Below are positions 1 through 12,134 of a stretch of 64,000 bases of DNA, in pieces. A model generated the notes under the pieces. The model searched no databases. It saw only the letters and a program-made list of their open reading frames with translations, and was not told the DNA's origin. The position numbers were made by a program, and so were the translations under genes. Origin of the DNA: Marasmius tenuissimus (lineage: Eukaryota; Basidiomycota; Agaricomycetes; Agaricales; Marasmiaceae); contig JAQOTA010000050.1 of NCBI GenBank assembly GCA_029532415.1, forward strand, positions 6,262,001-6,326,000. Reading direction: 5' to 3'. Each line of letters opens with the position of its first letter. Within the stretch, counting starts at the first letter, position 1.

Positions 1-536
1 TCCAACAATCTTTCTTTCAAACAGACATCCGGTTCGTTTACCACACATCCGATTCGGAGTGAGCTCATGGTACGCTTCGTTCGGACTCTTGTCGTGCTTG
101 TATCAGGAAACATTGATCATTGACAGTCGTAGCCTGTCACCTTTACACGGCCATGAAACCGAAATCAGGTGAAAGAAGCTTCGATCCCATAATGAATTCA
201 CACATTTACGTTGTCCCGAATACGGTGGCTCGTGAATCGTGTGCTGGACTCGTATTTTCAGGACTCAGAGTGGGACTTCTGGTCCTATCTCCCGATCTCT
301 TACCAGCATGGTTTTCTCGAGAATCAAAGAGTGGCGTTGAATTTCGGATGCAAGGCGAATGGACCATCTATCCCGTCGAGGCTACCAAAATGATGAATGA
401 TTGCCCGAGATTTCTGCGAGAGAAGGAGTGAAAAGCTTGGTTAAAAGGCAAGTAGATTCTACCCAGAGATCCTCAGGACTTCATTGCCCTAACTGCCTTC
501 TCGTCTTCTCCGCTTGACATCCACAGAGCTTCAAGA
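1..536 (+). promoter_or_regulatory. 5' flank and core promoter of fungalysin copy 1
   Basis: No gene is seen here. A TATA-like box TTAAAAGG lies at 441-448. The segment CAGGACTTCATTG at 474-486 begins 33 bp downstream of it, where a transcription start would be expected. The same TATA-to-segment spacing recurs before fungalysin copies 2 and 5 (7787/7821 and 44455/44488). Further upstream, the stretch around 36-160 resembles the flanks near 7010-7090 and 43860-44320, so the duplication of these genes carried promoter DNA with it. Confidence 0.55.
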
Positions 537-3007
537 ATGATCGCGTTCAACAAGTTCTTCTCCGCTGTTTTCCTCGCTGTCCTGTGCGCAACGTACGGCA
601 ATGCTGCACCTTCTCCCACCGGCTCCAAGCACTCTACTCACCGTGTAAGGAGCCTCGATAACGGGCTGACGGTGGAGTTGTTCCACCCTAGCTCTAGCTA
701 CCAAGTTCGTGTAGAACCACTGATTTCATTTGACTCAAAGCTCACGAGTTACACCAGACTTTTGGGCAGGGCCTCGACCTTCCATCCTCACTTATTGGCC
801 TCGACAACGCGGACCAGACTGTCTCCTTCGTCTCATCGCAGCTGCAGATGGATTCCAAGAACATTGCTTTCAAGTCCGGTTACACATCCAATGATGGCGT
901 AACGTTCGGATACGCCAAGCAATCCCATGTACGTCCTCGTTTTCTCAACCCTTACTTTGCCTTTTGGAGTTGACTTTCGGCGTCGAAATCAGAATGGGAT
1001 CTCTTTCATTAACGCCGTGGCAAATGTTGCCTTCAAGGACAACAAGGTTGTCGCCTTTGGCTCATCGTTTGTTCCCATAAGTATGTCAGCGCTGTGTCCA
1101 GCGGAGTTTCCCCGGGGGCTGATTCCTTCGCCCTTGAATTCTCAGACAAGATCGCGGATTCTAATCCCACCGTCGATGTCAACACTGTCATACCGAAGGT
1201 CGAGGAAGTGCTTCAGGGAAAGAAGAACGAGATCGAGCCCAGTCTCGAGTACCTCGTGCAAGAAGATGGGTCTGTCGCCCTCGTACACGTCTTCCAAGTT
1301 CAAGACGAGATGAACAGCTGGTATGAGGCTTACGCCGATGCCCACACCGGTGAACTCGTCTCAGTTACAGACTTTGTTGCCAAAGCTTCGGTGAGTACAT
1401 TATGGGCTTTTCATCCACAGGCACAGAATTTACCCAGCCCCAACCATCACGAACAGTACCGGGCTCTTCCAGCCTGGAAGCAGGACATAAGGGAAGGACT
1501 CCAGTACCTCTTAAACCCCGAAGATGAAGAAGTTTCCCCCAAGGGATGGCTTTCTGGGAATAGGACCGAGTATGGCATCCCCCTTGATCCTTCGATATTC
1601 CTTTCTGATTGTTCTATTACAGAGGTAACAATGTCGTCTCCTTCAAAGGCAACCAAGACGCCACTTCCGTCGCGAATCGCCGACAACTAGGACTCGTCTT
1701 CGACTACACCTACGATCCTGCGAAGGCACCTACCGAAGGCGACAACCTGGATGCTGCTCGCGTAAACGCCTTTTACATTGCCAATACTTATCATGACGTT
1801 TTGTATCGCTATGGGTTTACCGAGGAAGCGTTTAACTACCAGACCGACAGCTTTGGAAAGGGTAAGGGTGGAGACCCGGTCCTCTTGAGTGTCCAAGATG
1901 CCTCCGGCACGAACGACGCTAAATTTTTCCACACTCCCGAGTATGTCATCCTCTGTCATTTTGAAGCTTCACTGAGAATCATCTCCTTCTGCAGTGGGCA
2001 GCCTGGAAGGTGCTTGATGTTCATTTTCACAGCGACAAGGGTAAGTCCGATAGATTGTCCAAGAGAATCTGAGTCTAACTCTCGACCACCTACTGAAATC
2101 ACGAACCCTAGCCCGCCCGCGATGGCGTGATGCAAAACGATATCTTAATTCACGAATTCACTCATGGTTTGACCAATCGAATGACCGGAGGCGGTACTGC
2201 TCGGTGCTTGCAGACCCTTGAGGCTCGTGGTTTGGGTGAGGGATGGTCTGACGCCGTCGCTGAGTATGCACTACCACCGCTTGGCTGTCGCTCGCTGATG
2301 ATCAAACTAGCTGGTTCGCGCAATCTGACAATGTGTCGATCGTTGACTTCACCACGGGTAACTGGGTGCTCAACAACGCAGGGGGAGTTCGTTCAAAACC
2401 TTATTCGACGTCCACCGCTGTCAACGACAAGAAATACTCGACGATTGCTGGGTTGAACGAGGAACATTGTGGGGATTGCTCTTTTTTGATAGTTTCGCAA
2501 AAGTCTGATTTACTTTCTTTTCAGATATCGGAGAGGTATGCCGAATCTTTTCCCCAACGAGAAGCCCACGCTAGAAACTCAATCCTCATTTTTGGTCTTT
2601 CCTTCTTCTCGTTGTTCCCCCTCGTAGGTCTGGTAAGTCTGTCACATTTGCCAGCTCACCAAGTCCACTCGCTAACTCTCCATTCCAGGGCCAATACGCT
2701 CCACAACGTTCTCGCGGAGCTCGTCCTCGCCAGGGGCGTATCGAAGAACGCCCTTACCGATGCCTCTGGCACAACTGGAAACGTCGTATTCCTCAACCTC
2801 CTTGTCAAGGGCCTTGCCATCCAACCTTGTAATCCCACTTTTCTGGATGCTCGCGACGCTATCATTCAGGCTGACCAGAACCTGTACGGCGGGGCGAACA
2901 AATGCTTGTTGTGGAAGACCTTCGCAAGCAGGGGTCTTGGCGTCGGTGCTAAGGACTACCGCGACTCTTCCGACGTACCTAAGGAGTGCCAGGACGATGT
3001 TGTGTAA
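537..3007 (+). CDS. M36 fungalysin extracellular metallopeptidase (copy 1, intact)
   Basis: Secreted zinc endopeptidase of family M36. The 597-aa product is read from 12 exons: 537-704, 758-928, 993-1080, 1146-1390, 1457-1569, 1623-1940, 1995-2040, 2112-2263, 2311-2468, 2525-2535, 2628-2632, 2689-3007. Residues 1-24 look like a signal peptide ending in NAA. Residues about 57-230 are the fungalysin/thermolysin-type propeptide, and the M36 catalytic domain follows. The zinc motif HEFTH is at residues 397-401 and the third ligand is expected to be Glu426 in GEGWSD; all are present. The 5-nt exon 2628-2632 supplies most of the Val-Trp in IGEVWAN. Length agrees with the family (about 600-630 aa). 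The start is fixed by the signal peptide and by identical placement in four paralogs. No frame lesion was found. The oddity is EEHY where paralogs have (E/A/I)(V/T)H plus A, D or S, just before IGE. Exon limits are inferred. Confidence 0.93.
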
Positions 3008-3758
3008 GTTGAACCGAGACTATGTGGTGGTAGCAATGTGTCCATCCCCCGATACCCCGATTCCCGATATTCCGACCTCTCACTCTCTTTTTGTCTCTCA
3101 AGTGCTCTAATAATCTAGTCGCTCCTTTACTTACGCTCACTTATTACCTTTCAACTTCAAACCAACGCTCTTTGTACAACCTGTATTTCGAACTACCTTT
3201 GATATCCAAACTCTCGAGTACTTCGCATAATACTACTCCGAACTCACTCTCATCTCAAGTGAAAGCTTTCCCTGTGATAGTACAGCAAGTGAACTTGACT
3301 TCCATCTTGTTTCTAGTCAGACACCAATCAAAGAGCTAGTACTCAAATTTTAACACCAGGTCGCGTGCAAAGGGCGGAAAGTCGCCAACTGGGGATTGCC
3401 GCTAACCGTGGGCCAACTAGTAGCAACTAGTACTGCGGGAACAAGACTAAGAGTGACTTGTCACATTGTTCGGACTCTCGAATGTCACGAGCGTCAAACG
3501 AGCACTTGTCTCTCGTTCTCAAACCGCCATCACCGACGAAGGGCGACCGAGACCATTTTTTCAAACGGGTATTCGGGCGCTTAGCGAGCGGAAGAGTTTC
3601 AGATTCAGCTGCTAATTCCTCTCCGAAATTACTATATTGACAAGGGGTAGAGTATACTGGTAAGTACATCCATGATGTACAGTCTAGTCGCATACTGATT
3701 GTTATACAAATCGGTATGAAGGTTCTTGAAGATTGGCTACAGCCTGTTTGAGGCGAAA
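3008..3758. other. Intergenic, convergent 3' ends
   Basis: About 750 bp between the 3' ends of fungalysin copy 1 and the minus-strand P450. Short open frames exist on both strands but none shows a recognisable domain or consistent splice signals. Confidence 0.6.
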
Positions 3759-5935
3759 TTACGACCTAGCCTTGACATTCACCCTCAAGGGCTCGGTCAA
3801 AGTCACGAGGACGTCAATCTGTTGGTTCGGCCACTCTTTCCAATCGAAACCTTCCGCAAACTCAAACTCAAACCTTTGCACCAGCATCGTGATGACCATC
3901 AGCATTTCGAGCTTTGCCAAGTTCTTTCCGATGCAGTTGGTAGGACCGTATGAGAAGGGAATGAAAGCGTCGGCTTTCAAGATGTGTTCTCCTGGGAGGG
4001 CATCTCGTGCCTCTGGCAACCACCTTTCTGGTAGGAAGGCATCTGGACTCGGGGAGAAGCTTTCTGGGTTACGGTGGCTGACATATGGCGCGGCGAAAAC
4101 TTGAGTACCCTCGGGAATGAAGCTAGTCGCGTTGTATAAGCGAAAGCGGTAGAAACTGATCGCGTAGGAAAACTCACTGTCCGGAGATAACCTTTCCTCC
4201 ACTTCCCTTGGTGACCACACGAGGACCGCTGGAAGGTACGGGGGGTATGAGTCGAAGGGACTCGTTCCTATGGAGATGTCGATGAGTTTTTGAACCTCTG
4301 CATATGAGGTCGTCACTTTCGGACTCACAAACAGGCATTCAAGTATTTCATGTTACCAAACCTCGAAGTGTCCACCAACGGGTCAACACCCGCCGGGTAT
4401 TCCCTATCGACCTCTTCCCGGAGTTGTTTGTACGTAGTAGGATGTGCCATCAGACACCAGAAGAGGTTCGTCATGGCTGTCGAGGTTGTATCCGAACCCG
4501 CGATAATGGCTAGCACGCTATCACTAGCCACAACAGAAGGGGTTGGTTTAACTTCCTCGTGGCCCGCTTCGTCGGTCTGAATGAGCGAAAATACTCGTGA
4601 GTTCGCGCTCTGTGTCCATGTGTAACGTTGAAGAGTACGAACCAAGTGGTACCACAAATCCTTCTTCTCTGCGCCATTTTGAATGCGACGAGTGCACCAA
4701 TCGATGCCGAACGCTCTCAATCGATTTACGTTCTCGGATATTGCTGGTATATTTCTAGCGAGGTGGGAAAACCACGGGAGGTGGGACATAGTTTGGGTGA
4801 TCCTACGAAGAGGCGTTACAACTTTGGAGCGATGAAGGTTTCGTTAGTACTTACCCCATTCCTTTCCGGATGACCTCCATAGCTCCGTGAGTGTCTTTGC
4901 CATCTAACAATAACCCGGAACCTCCACCGAACCTTTAGTGCTGAGTGTTAGTGAATATTCCAGAGCGAACGTAGTACGGACTCACATCATATCCGCCATG
5001 AAATCAAATCTACATTATCGAATTCAGCAAGTGAAGGATTGAATTCAAATACAATCAGAGACACGCACGCAAAGAAACTCAACCACTGCCCGAGGTCCAC
5101 TTCAGACTTTGTCCGTGCGTTCAAACCCTCCGCTAGCTGAGCTGCTTTCTCGACTATAATGGGCTGATATTCCTTGATAGATTCGGATGTGAACCCTCGA
5201 CTCCAAACTCGACGCCTGTCGTGTCGAGCCTCCCCCTTTGGCATTGCGATAAGAGGATATGGTTCATGTACACGTTTGAAATTGAGATATCCTGGAGGTC
5301 CAGATTGTTAAGTTGAAGATTGTTGGCTGCGAAAACTTGATCTGACTTACCGGGGCCTTTCCCCAATCCATCTGCTCCGAGAACAGATTTTACCGACTCG
5401 GAGTCACTCACAGAGATATCATTTGGCCCTACATGTACGAGTTTCGGAATTGTATATGAATAATAGAGTTTCTACGACGCACCTGTACGAACGATAGGAC
5501 CATACCGATCGTGCAATTCCTTGAATGCAACGTGCTGTTGGCCTTTCCAGGCCAGGTATAAATTCCAAAACTTGGAGATCCTGAAAAGTAGAGGTCCCGG
5601 GACTTTTGCAAGAGGATGAAACGGAGAAAGGCGATAGAAAATGATTGATGTTGTCAACGATGCGAGGAAGACGAGTGTTGCGGACACTATCCCTGAGAAT
5701 GAGATCTCAAAAGATGTGTATTGGCGAAACAAAAGGAGAAGGAGAGTGGGTTGTAGGAGGACGATAATCGCGGTCTGTATGATTGCTGTCCGAGCTGGCT
5801 CGTATCGTTTGAAATAGAGGTGGTTAACCTGGAATTGACGTAGGTCAGTATCGTGGGTTCTTGAATTAATCTTCAATGATAACGCACGACGCCCAGCGCA
5901 GCGGCTGTAGTAAGAACTGGATGGGAGCTTGACAT
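3759..5935 (-). CDS. Cytochrome P450 monooxygenase (intact member of pair)
   Basis: Heme-thiolate monooxygenase, probably anchored in the endoplasmic reticulum. Nine exons give 574 aa: 5888-5935, 5483-5828, 5351-5428, 5069-5291, 4986-5009, 4855-4932, 4329-4802, 4178-4267, 3759-4122. The N-terminus carries two hydrophobic stretches followed by the proline-rich hinge KVPGPLLF. P450 signatures are visible in order: I-helix AGSDTTS, K-helix ESLR (ExxR), the meander PERW, and the heme loop FSYGPTNCIGKNLA with the cysteine ligand. The loop has Thr where many P450s have Arg. All junctions keep frame, and each matches the dead paralog at 60905-63075, with identical exon lengths except exon 7 (7 bp longer there) and exon 9 (6 bp shorter). 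A TATA element (ATATATAAG on the minus strand, 5976-5984) lies about 45 bp upstream of the start codon. The substrate is unknown. The neighbours are fungalysins, not a recognisable biosynthetic cluster. Confidence 0.9.
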
Positions 5936-5975
5936 CTTCGAGGTTTCTGCGTCAGCCCTCTCAGAACATCCCTAA

Positions 5976-5984
5976 CTTATATAT
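5976..5984 (-). promoter_or_regulatory. TATA box of the P450 gene at 3759-5935
   Basis: ATATATAAG on the minus strand, about 45 bp upstream of the start codon. The dead paralog has the same element, about 40 bp upstream of its start (60863-60871). Confidence 0.5.
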
Positions 5985-5989
5985 CCTAG

Positions 5990-7780
5990 CTCCCCCTTTT
6001 GCTCACGGGTTTTAATTAAAGTTTTACTTCGACGATGCATCAATACCTGTGTGCTGATCATAGGGGATCCACAGCGGAATAATTGGCGTCAGGCGTTTTG
6101 ACCTCAGCACCGGTGACTTGCCTTTCCGTTTACCGTGGTAACACGGTAGCACGGTTGTAAGTCATACCTTGGGCCAACAATCAATTTGAATAGACTTCAG
6201 AACCGGGGTTCTCAGCCTTTGTAACCACGAAATCACAGGAAAGTGGAGATTAGTACCTACATTAACATTCGGACCTCGAGTGGGTGTAGCGCTGAGTAGA
6301 ACGGCGCAGGCTCCACGTAGTCGAATAGATCGGGTGCATATCGCTGGACTTGAGGCGGCTCTCCACTCACGTGAGGTGGCCACATCGACTCTGACAATGA
6401 CATAGAGACAAAAAAAGGGCCGAAAAGCCGAAAAGCCTCCAGAGACTCAGGGTATTACCTTTCAGTGTCAGGCTGCGAGGCAACTGAGGGGATCACGGGA
6501 GCCATGGCAGAGTGGCCGTGCCTCGAATGTGGGTCCATGTGTGAATTTGCCTGGAACTGTGAACCACTAACCCGTCGACAACAAGTTGTTGTGATTTACG
6601 AAAGGCTCTGTTTCTTTGACTTAAGTTCAGGCTGCTTCGACTCTTTTCAACCTCCTATTTTGGCGCCGTTTGACGTTCTCGTCCTCAAAGCAGTCTCAGG
6701 GGGGTTCAATATCAATGCTGATCCTTTTTCTTGAAGGGATTTAATTACTGGAGTATGGGCCTGCTGCGATAGTTAGCTTCGAGAGTTCAATGGAAATCGA
6801 GGAACGCACAGCAATTTGAATAAGCTCTAGCGGAATCGATCAAGCTGGCATGGTCGGTGTCCACCGACCATCCAGTCGCAGAGTCTGTCCGAAAAGTCGT
6901 GGGAAACGGCTGCAGCGGACCGACTCCAGCACGATCACGCGGGCAACGCCTGTTTTCTTTTTCTATATTCATGTTTCTCTCCAACCACCACTGTCACCTT
7001 GCATACGTCCGAAGCCCCATGTTACGGATCAAGGTCTGGTCTGTACGGACTCTTGTCATGCTTGTGAAACATTATTGACAGACGTGATCTGTCCCCCCAT
7101 GGTAAGCTTACGCAGTTGCGGCCCAAATACGACAGCTTAAGCGCTTACGGACTATGAGGCGATTCCACGATTGGACAAGGAGAGGATTGATTTTGAGGTT
7201 GATTCTGTCAGAATCACGAGAAGCTGGGGCTACGACCCCGATTCTCTCTACAGCTACTAGGTCAGACTCTTAGTTGAAATTTATCATGTGCTGATACTCA
7301 ACCTACACACAAACATCGAGGTAGCCAGACTCAGAGTGTTGGTTCTGGTCAGAATTCGAGTTTTCGGCTGCCAGAATCGACTTAAAGAATCGAAGTCGAG
7401 CCTCGTTTGAAGTAGAAGCCTCAAACTTCAGACCAGTCTTGTGGAGCCGGTGCTTCTTCCGCTCTCCCTCGAATTGTAAAACTCCCTTTGAGATTTCGCT
7501 TTATCCGAGCACTGATCACCTTGAACATATTCGAAAGCAAGAGTAACAGGAAAATTGTGAGGGTGATTGAAGCTAGGCACCGTGAAAGCAGACGAATTGC
7601 GGTAAATTACAGGGTAAGGCAGAATCATGATAGCATGATTTGTCTCTTCAGCCGTACATCTCCCGTTTCCTCACCATCATGTTCGCGAAGCATGGGTGGC
7701 GTTAATCTCGGAAGCAAAGCGACTTGAATAGCACGATGATAAACGCCCTGTCACGCGAAAGCCTCAGTAGGGAATTAAGA
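5990..7780. other. Intergenic, divergent promoters
   Basis: About 1.8 kb between the divergent starts of the P450 and fungalysin copy 2. No gene is supported. The stretch around 7010-7090 resembles the 5' flank of fungalysin copy 1 (about 60-145), a remnant of the duplication that produced the two genes. Confidence 0.55.
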
Positions 7781-7786
7781 AAAAGC

Positions 7787-7833
7787 TTATAAGGTCAGTA
7801 CATTCCTCCCCACAGATCCCCAGGACTTCATTG
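7787..7833 (+). promoter_or_regulatory. Core promoter of fungalysin copy 2
   Basis: TTATAAGG at 7787-7794, followed 34 bp later by CAGGACTTCATTG at 7821-7833. This is the same arrangement as before copies 1 and 5. The start codon is at 7875. Confidence 0.55.
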
Positions 7834-7874
7834 ACCTACCCCCCTGCTTCAAATTTCAGCGTCGAGGCTCGAGA

Positions 7875-10351
7875 ATGGCCATGTTCCGCAAGCTTTTGTC
7901 TTCTGTTTTCCTCGTAATCCTGTGGACATCACACGGCGATGCTGCACCGTGGACCGTCAGCTCAGAGAATCCTGCTCACTGGGTGCGGAGCCTTGGTAAC
8001 GGCGTCAATGTTGAGTCGTTCTACCCGAGCTCCAACTATCAGGTTCGTATTCTTAGATCCTAGAATCGTCAATACCTTCCGACTTGAGATTCACGAATTA
8101 TTCCAGACCTTCGGAGAGGGCATGGACCTCCCACCCTCGTTCCTTGACCTGGGCATCCCGGACAAGACTGTCTCCTTTGCCTCGTCCCATATGAACATTG
8201 GCCTCAAGGACATCGCTTTCAAGTCCGGTTACACGTCCAAAGATGGCGTAACATTTGGATATGCCAAACAATCTCAGGTTCGTACTTGTAGGTTTCGAAG
8301 CTGACTTTTCCCGAAGTTGACATTCCGTCAAAATCTCAGAACGGTATTCCCTTCATTAACGCCGTGGCGAATGTTGCGTTCAAGAACAACAAGGTCGTGG
8401 CCTTTGGTTCATCGTTCGTTTCCACAAGTATGTGACCGTCTTCGCCCGCCGCATCTTTCCCCGTGACTGAATAAGAATTATTGAATCAACAGACAAGGTC
8501 GCCGATTCTACTCCCACCGTGGATGTTAACGCTATTATTCCGAAAGTTGAAGAGGCCCTTCAGGGAAAGAAGAACGAGATCGAGCCCGCTCTCGAGTACC
8601 TCGTGCAGCAAGACGAATCGGTCGCACTCGTACACGTCTTTCAAGTTCGGAACGAGGAACTAAATAGCTGGTATGAGGCTTATGTCGATGCCCACACCGG
8701 TGAACTCGTTTCAATCACCGACTTTGTTTCCAAAGCTTCTGTGAGTAACAATCGGGCCTTTTCATTTTTGGGTATAGAATCAACTGAAGCTCAAACTTTG
8801 GGAGTAGTACCGTGCTCTTCCCGCCTGGAAGCAGGACATAAGGGAGGGACTTGAGCTCCTCGCTAACCCCGAAAATCCCATTTCTTCCCGTAAAGGGTGG
8901 CTCTCTGGCAATAGGACCGAGTACGGCAATCTCTTATATTCTTTGATGTGTACTTCCTAATCGTTGTGTAGAGGTAACAATGTCATTTCTTTCAGTGATC
9001 CGAGCACTTCGACTGCTCCCGCGAATGGCGACGGTCCCACCTTCGACTATACCTACGATCCCACGAAGGAGCCCACTGTAGACCCCAACGTAAATGCTGC
9101 TCGTGTGAACGGCTTCTACGTCGGCAATACTTTCCATGACGTTCTGTACCTCTATGGCTTGACCGAAAAAGCGTTCAACTTCCAAGAAGACAACTTTGGC
9201 AAGGGAGGTTCTGACGGCGACGCAGTTTTGATGGACGTTCGGAACGATTTCGGCAAGAACAACGCTCAATTTACCACTCGCCCCGAGTATGACCTCTCCT
9301 ATTAGCGAGGGCCCTCGCTAACATCTGTCTCTTTGTACAGCGGCCAGTTCGGAATTTGTTTGATGTTTGCCTTCGATCGCACAAACGTGAGCGTAATATG
9401 TCCCTAAAGATTCGACTCTAACAGTTAATCGTCTATTAAATTTACACTCGCAGCCTAACCGTGATGGTGTGATGCAAAACGACATTGTGATTCACGAATT
9501 CACTCATGGTTTGACCGGCCGCATGACTGGAGGCGGTACTGCTCGATGCTTGCGAACTCCTGAGGCTGGAGGTTTGGGCGAAGGATGGTCTGATGCTGTC
9601 GCTGAGTATGTACCACCTTTCTTGCCTTCTGCGACAACCTCATGACGCCCAAATAGCTGGTTTGCACAATCTGACAACAAGTCTATCGTTGACTTCACCA
9701 CAGGCAACTGGGTACTCAACAATACCGCTGGAGTTCGCTCGAAGCCTTATTCGACGTCTACCGCTGTTAACGACAAGAGATACTCAACGCTTGCTGGGTT
9801 AGACGAGGTGCATGGTGGGAACCGCTTTCTCTATAATCGTTCCACAATGTTTTGGCTTAATTCTTCGTACAGATATCGGAGAGGTATGACGGTCCTTTTC
9901 TCCAGCGAGGAGCTCGCGCTGAATACTCAGAAACTGTTCCCGTTTCTTTTCCTTCTCATTTTTTCTCGTAGGTCTAGTGAGTCTGATCCATCCGCGACTT
10001 CACCTAGTCTATTCCCTGACCCTTCATGCCAGGGCCAATATGCTTCACAACGTTCTCGCCGCCCTCGTCTCCGCCAACGGCCACTCAAGTACCGCTCGTA
10101 ATAATGCCTCTGGTACAGCCGGAAACGTCGTATTCATGAATATCCTCGTCCACGGTCTTGCTCTACAGCCATGCGAGCCCAGCTTCCTCACTGCTCGCGA
10201 TGCCATCATCCAAGCCGAGCGGAACCTGTACGGTGGTGCACACAGATGCTTGCTGTGGAAGACCTTCGCGAGTAGGGGTCTTGGTGTCGGCGCCAAGAAC
10301 TATCGCGACTCTACTACTATTCCTAATGACTGTAAGAGCTCCATCGTGTAA
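7875..10351 (+). pseudogene. M36 fungalysin (copy 2) with a premature stop in the micro-exon
   Basis: Close paralog of copies 1 and 5 with the same 12 exons: 7875-8042, 8107-8277, 8340-8427, 8493-8740, 8808-8920, 8972-9286, 9341-9386, 9454-9605, 9657-9814, 9873-9883, 9972-9976, 10033-10351. The signal peptide, propeptide, HEFTH (residues 397-401) and Glu426 are all intact. The 5-nt micro-exon reads GTCTA instead of GTCTG. Joined to the first base of the next exon it makes TAG in place of the conserved Trp codon at position 492, which removes the last 106 residues. Skipping the 5-nt exon would shift the frame, and I found no other acceptor that restores it. Everything else is under good conservation, so the lesion is recent, allelic, or a sequence error. 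If that base is wrong, this is a normal secreted zinc protease. Confidence 0.7.
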
Positions 10352-11337
10352 GCTACGACGAGATCTACTATAGTGGTAGTGGTCTGTCTTCGTTGCATAT
10401 CCCGATTCCCAATCTCCCGATTCATATCTCACTCTCTTTCTATCTCGCGAATGATCATTTTGTGACCCGGGTTTTGATTATCTCGTTGATCTCTTACTTA
10501 CGCTCGCTCCCTGTTTTTCATACCACTCGTTACGAACGAATCTTATAATTCGAAGTTTCGAACATATTCACGTTGCATAAGAAACCAACTTGCCCAGAGG
10601 AGCAAGACGGCTCTCGCATATTGTATCTGCCAAAGGTACTTCGAATAGCATAACAAGTAGAGAGCTGGCGCTCAATACAGATTTGTACTATAGATCGCTG
10701 TGGATCCAGGATCGGGGATAGATTGTTTGTAGTGGCGCTCGAACCTTGAGCATATTTCATCGCCGCCAATTATCAGGTTTTGAGCTTATAGGACGGCACA
10801 GTTAGCACCTAGAAGTGGATTTGGGATTGTCAAAAAGTCCAAATAGTACCGTCAAAGGGATCTGAGGCTCGAAGTCTGAATTTGAGACTTATAGATCACC
10901 GTGGGTCCGAATACGACGTTTGATGCCGCAATGATCCGAGCCGGAGATGTCCTCGGAGATCGGGCATGTGATCTTCAAGCCCACGGTTGATCTGCCTGAT
11001 CACAATGCTTCTTTTCTCTTTTCCGACCACCACATCCTCATCTATCTACTTTCTCAAGCTACCTCGAAGGTCCTGATTCTTGGTGAAACGGCGTCGTCAA
11101 TCGAAGGAACATCCCTGTCTATTGAAGGTTCGAAGGTTCCAATGCTATAGATGGACGAGTATGCGCTGAACAATAAAGAGTGCCTAGTCGAGACAAATGG
11201 ATTCCAAAGCTGCTGATGAGTTATCCTTGGTGCTTCCTATCTGGCACTAAAATTCACCGTACTCCAGTCGAGGATTTCTCTAGCTTTTTCTGATATTCTT
11301 TCCAAAGATCGCCCTCTCGCTTCCCCTAGTCACCCGC
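10352..11337. other. Intergenic
   Basis: About 1 kb between the 3' ends of fungalysin copy 2 and the RidA-like gene. A 67-codon frame at 10947-11150 has no recognisable domain and no supporting signals. Nothing else was seen. Confidence 0.5.
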
Positions 11338-11828
11338 CTAGACCGCATCTTCACCTCCTAGATGTGCGCACACCTCAATTTCAATTCTCATACCCGGGAA
11401 CGCCAACTGCGCTACACCAACCCCTGTCAAGACTGGCTGATGATCTGGCATCCAACTCTTCAGATTCCCGACCATCGCCCCCATGGCTTCTTCTCCCATA
11501 TCCGTCGTATATAGGTTGACGCGGTATACTTGAGACCAGCCTTTTCCGCCTGCATGTCGGAGGGCGAGGTCGACGTTTGCAAAGGCCTGATCAATTTCTT
11601 CCAGGTAGGAGATCCCTGATGTCATTTTACCGGTTTTGGGATCCCAACCACCTGTGGCGAAGGTGAGTTATAAACATGCGGAGTGGTTCTTTAGGATTGA
11701 GAAATAGTTCACGAACCTTGACCTGACACCTCGATACGGTCGCCGATACGAACTGCCTGGCTGTACCAGGTGCTTTCCCGCGCTATTTCGCCAAAGCCTG
11801 GGTAGGAGAAGTATTTTAGATGGGACAT
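11338..11828 (-). CDS. RidA/YjgF/UK114-family protein
   Basis: Small protein of the Rid family. Family members include 2-aminoacrylate/imine deaminases acting on reactive enamine intermediates of amino-acid metabolism; members usually form trimers. Two exons, 11717-11828 and 11338-11651, with an intron at 11652-11716 (GTTCGT...CACAG), give 141 aa. The N-terminal half has YSQAVRIGDRIEVSGQGGWD, followed by an internal segment with VDLALRHAGG and VYRVNLYTTD. The C-terminal part has the typical PVLTGVGVAQLAFPGMRIEIEV pattern. The usual catalytic Arg of archetypal RidA sits in an R-x-x-x-x-V-x-x-L context and I cannot place it with certainty, so this may be a Rid subgroup without the classic deaminase activity. 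A longer frame on the same strand over exon 1 (11668-12126) has no homology and was not used. Confidence 0.85.
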
Positions 11829-12134
11829 GTCTTGAGTTTTCGTCGACGAAAGTGGAAAGACTGATGGTGTTGGGCTGAGAATAGAGTTGCTCGCTCCTCC
11901 TCTTATACCCTATGCTGACAAACTTCCTATAGGCTGCCCTTTGCTTTGTCAGTGCCAAGGACATGGTAATGACAACGTTTGTTCTTGCTCGGGGGCTGAT
12001 GTCGATAACCTGCCTCGAAATATGAACTCTGCGCTGGTATAGCTGTGCTTCGAGTCTTGGACTGTGCCCTGTATAATATGGAAGAGCTGATGGGCGTGAT
12101 GGAGAAGTGATACCCGAAAAACGCAACCGTCTAG

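Noticed and set aside
120..431. 103-codon plus-strand frame upstream of fungalysin copy 1
   Set aside because: It lies in promoter flank shared with other copies, has no domain, and a second overlapping frame is equally open.
1142..1959. Minus-strand frames over fungalysin exons (also 8098-9269, 45171-46012 and plus-strand frames over copies 3 and 4)
   Set aside because: They recur antisense to the same exons in every paralog, as expected from codon bias of the real strand; no domain.
10947..11150. 67-codon frame considered as a BTB-domain remnant
   Set aside because: Only a vague resemblance (a His-Ile-Leu stretch); no core motif and no exon context.
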